Below the pieces are notes generated by a model. That model ran no database searches and was not told where the DNA came from. It saw nothing but the letters and a program-made list of their open reading frames with translations. 64,000 nt of DNA from JBBRVP01 sp038246785. GTDB taxonomy: Bacteria > Actinomycetota > Actinomycetes > Jiangellales > Jiangellaceae. The DNA lies in NCBI GenBank assembly GCA_038246785.1, contig JBBRVP010000005.1:1-64000 (forward strand), in the 5' to 3' direction. Positions 63,137-64,000 of the stretch are shown here, piece by piece (within the stretch, counting starts at the first letter, position 1; every line of letters begins with the position of its first letter). The position numbers and the translations under genes are program-made.

Positions 63137-63886
63137 TCAGCCCTCGTCGGCGTACGCCGTGCCGACCCCGGTCGCGACCAACGTCCCGATCGGCTCGCCG
63201 CGCACCACACGGCCGATGTTGCCGTCCTCGAGCAGGTTGAACACCACGATCGGCAGCTTGTTGTCCATGCAGAGGCTGAACGCCGTGGCGTCTGCCACCT
63301 GCAGCCCCTGCGCCAGCGCGTCGGCGAACTCCAGCCGGGCGTACTTGCGGGCAGCCGCCGACCGGCGCGGGTCAGCGTCGTAGACCCCGTCGACGCCGTT
63401 CTTGGCCATCAGCAGGGTGTCGCAGCCGATCTCGAGGGCGCGCTGGGCGGCAACGGTGTCGGTGGAGAAGTACGGCATGCCGGCGCCGGCACCGAAGATC
63501 ACGACGCGCCCCTTCTCGAGGTGGCGGATCGCGCGCAGCGGGATGTAAGGCTCGGCGACCTGACCCATCGCGATCGCCGTCTGGACCCGGGTGCCGACAC
63601 CGTCCTTCTCGAGGAAGTCCTGCAGAGCCAGGCAGTTGAGCACCGTCCCGAGCATGCCCATGTAGTCGGCCCGCGCGCGGTCCATGCCGTGCTGCTGCAG
63701 CTCGGCGCCGCGAAAGAAGTTGCCGCCGCCGACGACGACGGCGACCTGCACACCGCTGCGAACGACATCGGCGACCTGCCGCGCGATGCTGTGCACCACA
63801 TCGGGGTCGAGGCCCACCTGGCCGCCCCCGAACACCTCGCCGGACAGCTTCAGCAGCACGCGCCGGTGGGTGTCGGAGGTGTCCAC
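63137..63886 (-). CDS. pyrH: Uridylate kinase (UMP kinase)
   Basis: Hexameric amino-acid-kinase-fold enzyme that phosphorylates UMP to UDP. 249 residues: RVLLKLSGEVFGGGQVGLD, VVVGGGNFFRGAELQQHGMDRARADYMGMLGTVLN, GAGMPYFSTDT, AKNGVDGVYDADPR and FNLLEDGNIGRVVRGEPIGTLV. GTG start at 63886. It lies 37 nt after tsf and 44 nt before frr. Confidence 0.95.
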   Translation of the reverse strand: MDTSDTHRRVLLKLSGEVFGGGQVGLDPDVVHSIARQVADVVRSGVQVAVVVGGGNFFRGAELQQHGMDRARADYMGMLGTVLNCLALQDFLEKDGVGTRVQTAIAMGQVAEPYIPLRAIRHLEKGRVVIFGAGAGMPYFSTDTVAAQRALEIGCDTLLMAKNGVDGVYDADPRRSAAARKYARLEFADALAQGLQVADATAFSLCMDNKLPIVVFNLLEDGNIGRVVRGEPIGTLVATGVGTAYADEG

Positions 63887-63923
63887 GCGGTACTCCAGTC
63901 GTCGGGGCTGGGGGCAGTCTGCC

Positions 63924-64000
63924 TCAGGACTGGCCGACCTCGAAACGGACGAAGCGGGTGACGGTGGTGCCGGCTGCGTCGAGCACCTGCCGGACGGACT
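63924..64000 (-). CDS. tsf: Elongation factor Ts, C-terminal end (partial)
   Basis: The last 24 codons of a gene running off the right edge encode SVRQVLDAAGTTVTRFVRFE and then VGQS before a TGA at 63926-63924. This matches the conserved C-terminus of EF-Ts (VLD.AG.TVTRF.RFEVG). The position upstream of pyrH is the expected one. The rest of the gene is outside the window. Confidence 0.9.
   Translation of the reverse strand, partial: SVRQVLDAAGTTVTRFVRFEVGQS

Overview
The window reads as one chromosomal segment of a high-GC Gram-positive bacterium (class Actinomycetes; genus not determinable from this sequence). The evidence is very high GC, frequent GTG starts, start/stop overlaps of the ATGA/GTGA type, and actinobacterial hallmark genes: clgR next to cinA/pgsA, a four-helix FtsK, RNase J, an InfB with a long Pro/Gly/Ala linker, F420-type flavin-binding folds, a DUF4439 protein and a SigK/RskA pair. 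No insertion sequence, integrase, CRISPR array or tRNA gene was found.

Layout, left to right. Positions 1-320 hold, on the minus strand, a promoter and the conserved leader motif of an rRNA operon whose 16S gene must lie beyond the left edge. From 362 to 10 kb is a minus-strand housekeeping block: clgR, cinA/pncC, pgsA, rimO, ftsK, RNase J, dapA, folA, thyA. From 10 to 18 kb is an accessory block inserted into a normally compact neighbourhood: the phenylacetyl-CoA epoxidase operon paaABCDE, then on the plus strand an Rrf2 regulator, a TauE/SafE exporter, a GNAT enzyme, a DUF2461 protein and azlCD. From 18 to 32 kb the conserved block resumes on the minus strand: dapB, an M16 peptidase, pnp, rpsO, ribF, a secreted glycosidase-like protein, truB, rbfA, ylxP (DUF503), infB, ylxR, nusA, rimP.

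From 32 to 42.7 kb come a TAT lipoprotein plus DUF4439 ferritin-like pair, a HAD phosphatase, proS, a frameshifted GNAT gene, an MFS exporter, a GNAT gene, and the isoprenoid/proteolysis set ispG, site-2 protease, dxr. From 42.6 to 58 kb is a second, larger accessory region between dxr and rlmN: a three-gene cassette resembling orphan type VII (WXG100) secretion genes, divergent gabD/gabT, a deazaflavin-type nitroreductase, a frameshifted P-loop kinase, an HTH regulator with a hydrolase, an oxidoreductase, a secreted protein, decayed agmatinase remnants, sigK/rskA, a PspC protein, a propionyl/acetyl-CoA ligase and a PPOX protein. From 57.7 kb to the end: rlmN, then a phosphoketolase gene (xfp) lying between rlmN and cdsA, followed by cdsA, frr, pyrH and the 3' end of tsf.

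Functionally the core covers translation and RNA decay (rimP, nusA, infB, rbfA, truB, rpsO, pnp, RNase J, rimO, frr, tsf), lysine/peptidoglycan precursor synthesis (dapA, dapB), folate/thymidylate (folA, thyA), lipids and isoprenoids (pgsA, cdsA, ispG, dxr), UMP kinase, and chromosome segregation. The accessory parts add aromatic (phenylacetate), GABA, propionate/acetate and phosphoketolase carbon metabolism. The most noteworthy non-coding signals are a perfect 24-bp AT-rich palindrome at 55306-55329, a five-copy CAGTCAG/CTGACTG palindrome cluster at 61470-61605, a 14-bp tandem repeat across the proS/HAD junction, and several promoters whose -10 box sits only 6-8 nt from the start codon (leaderless transcripts).
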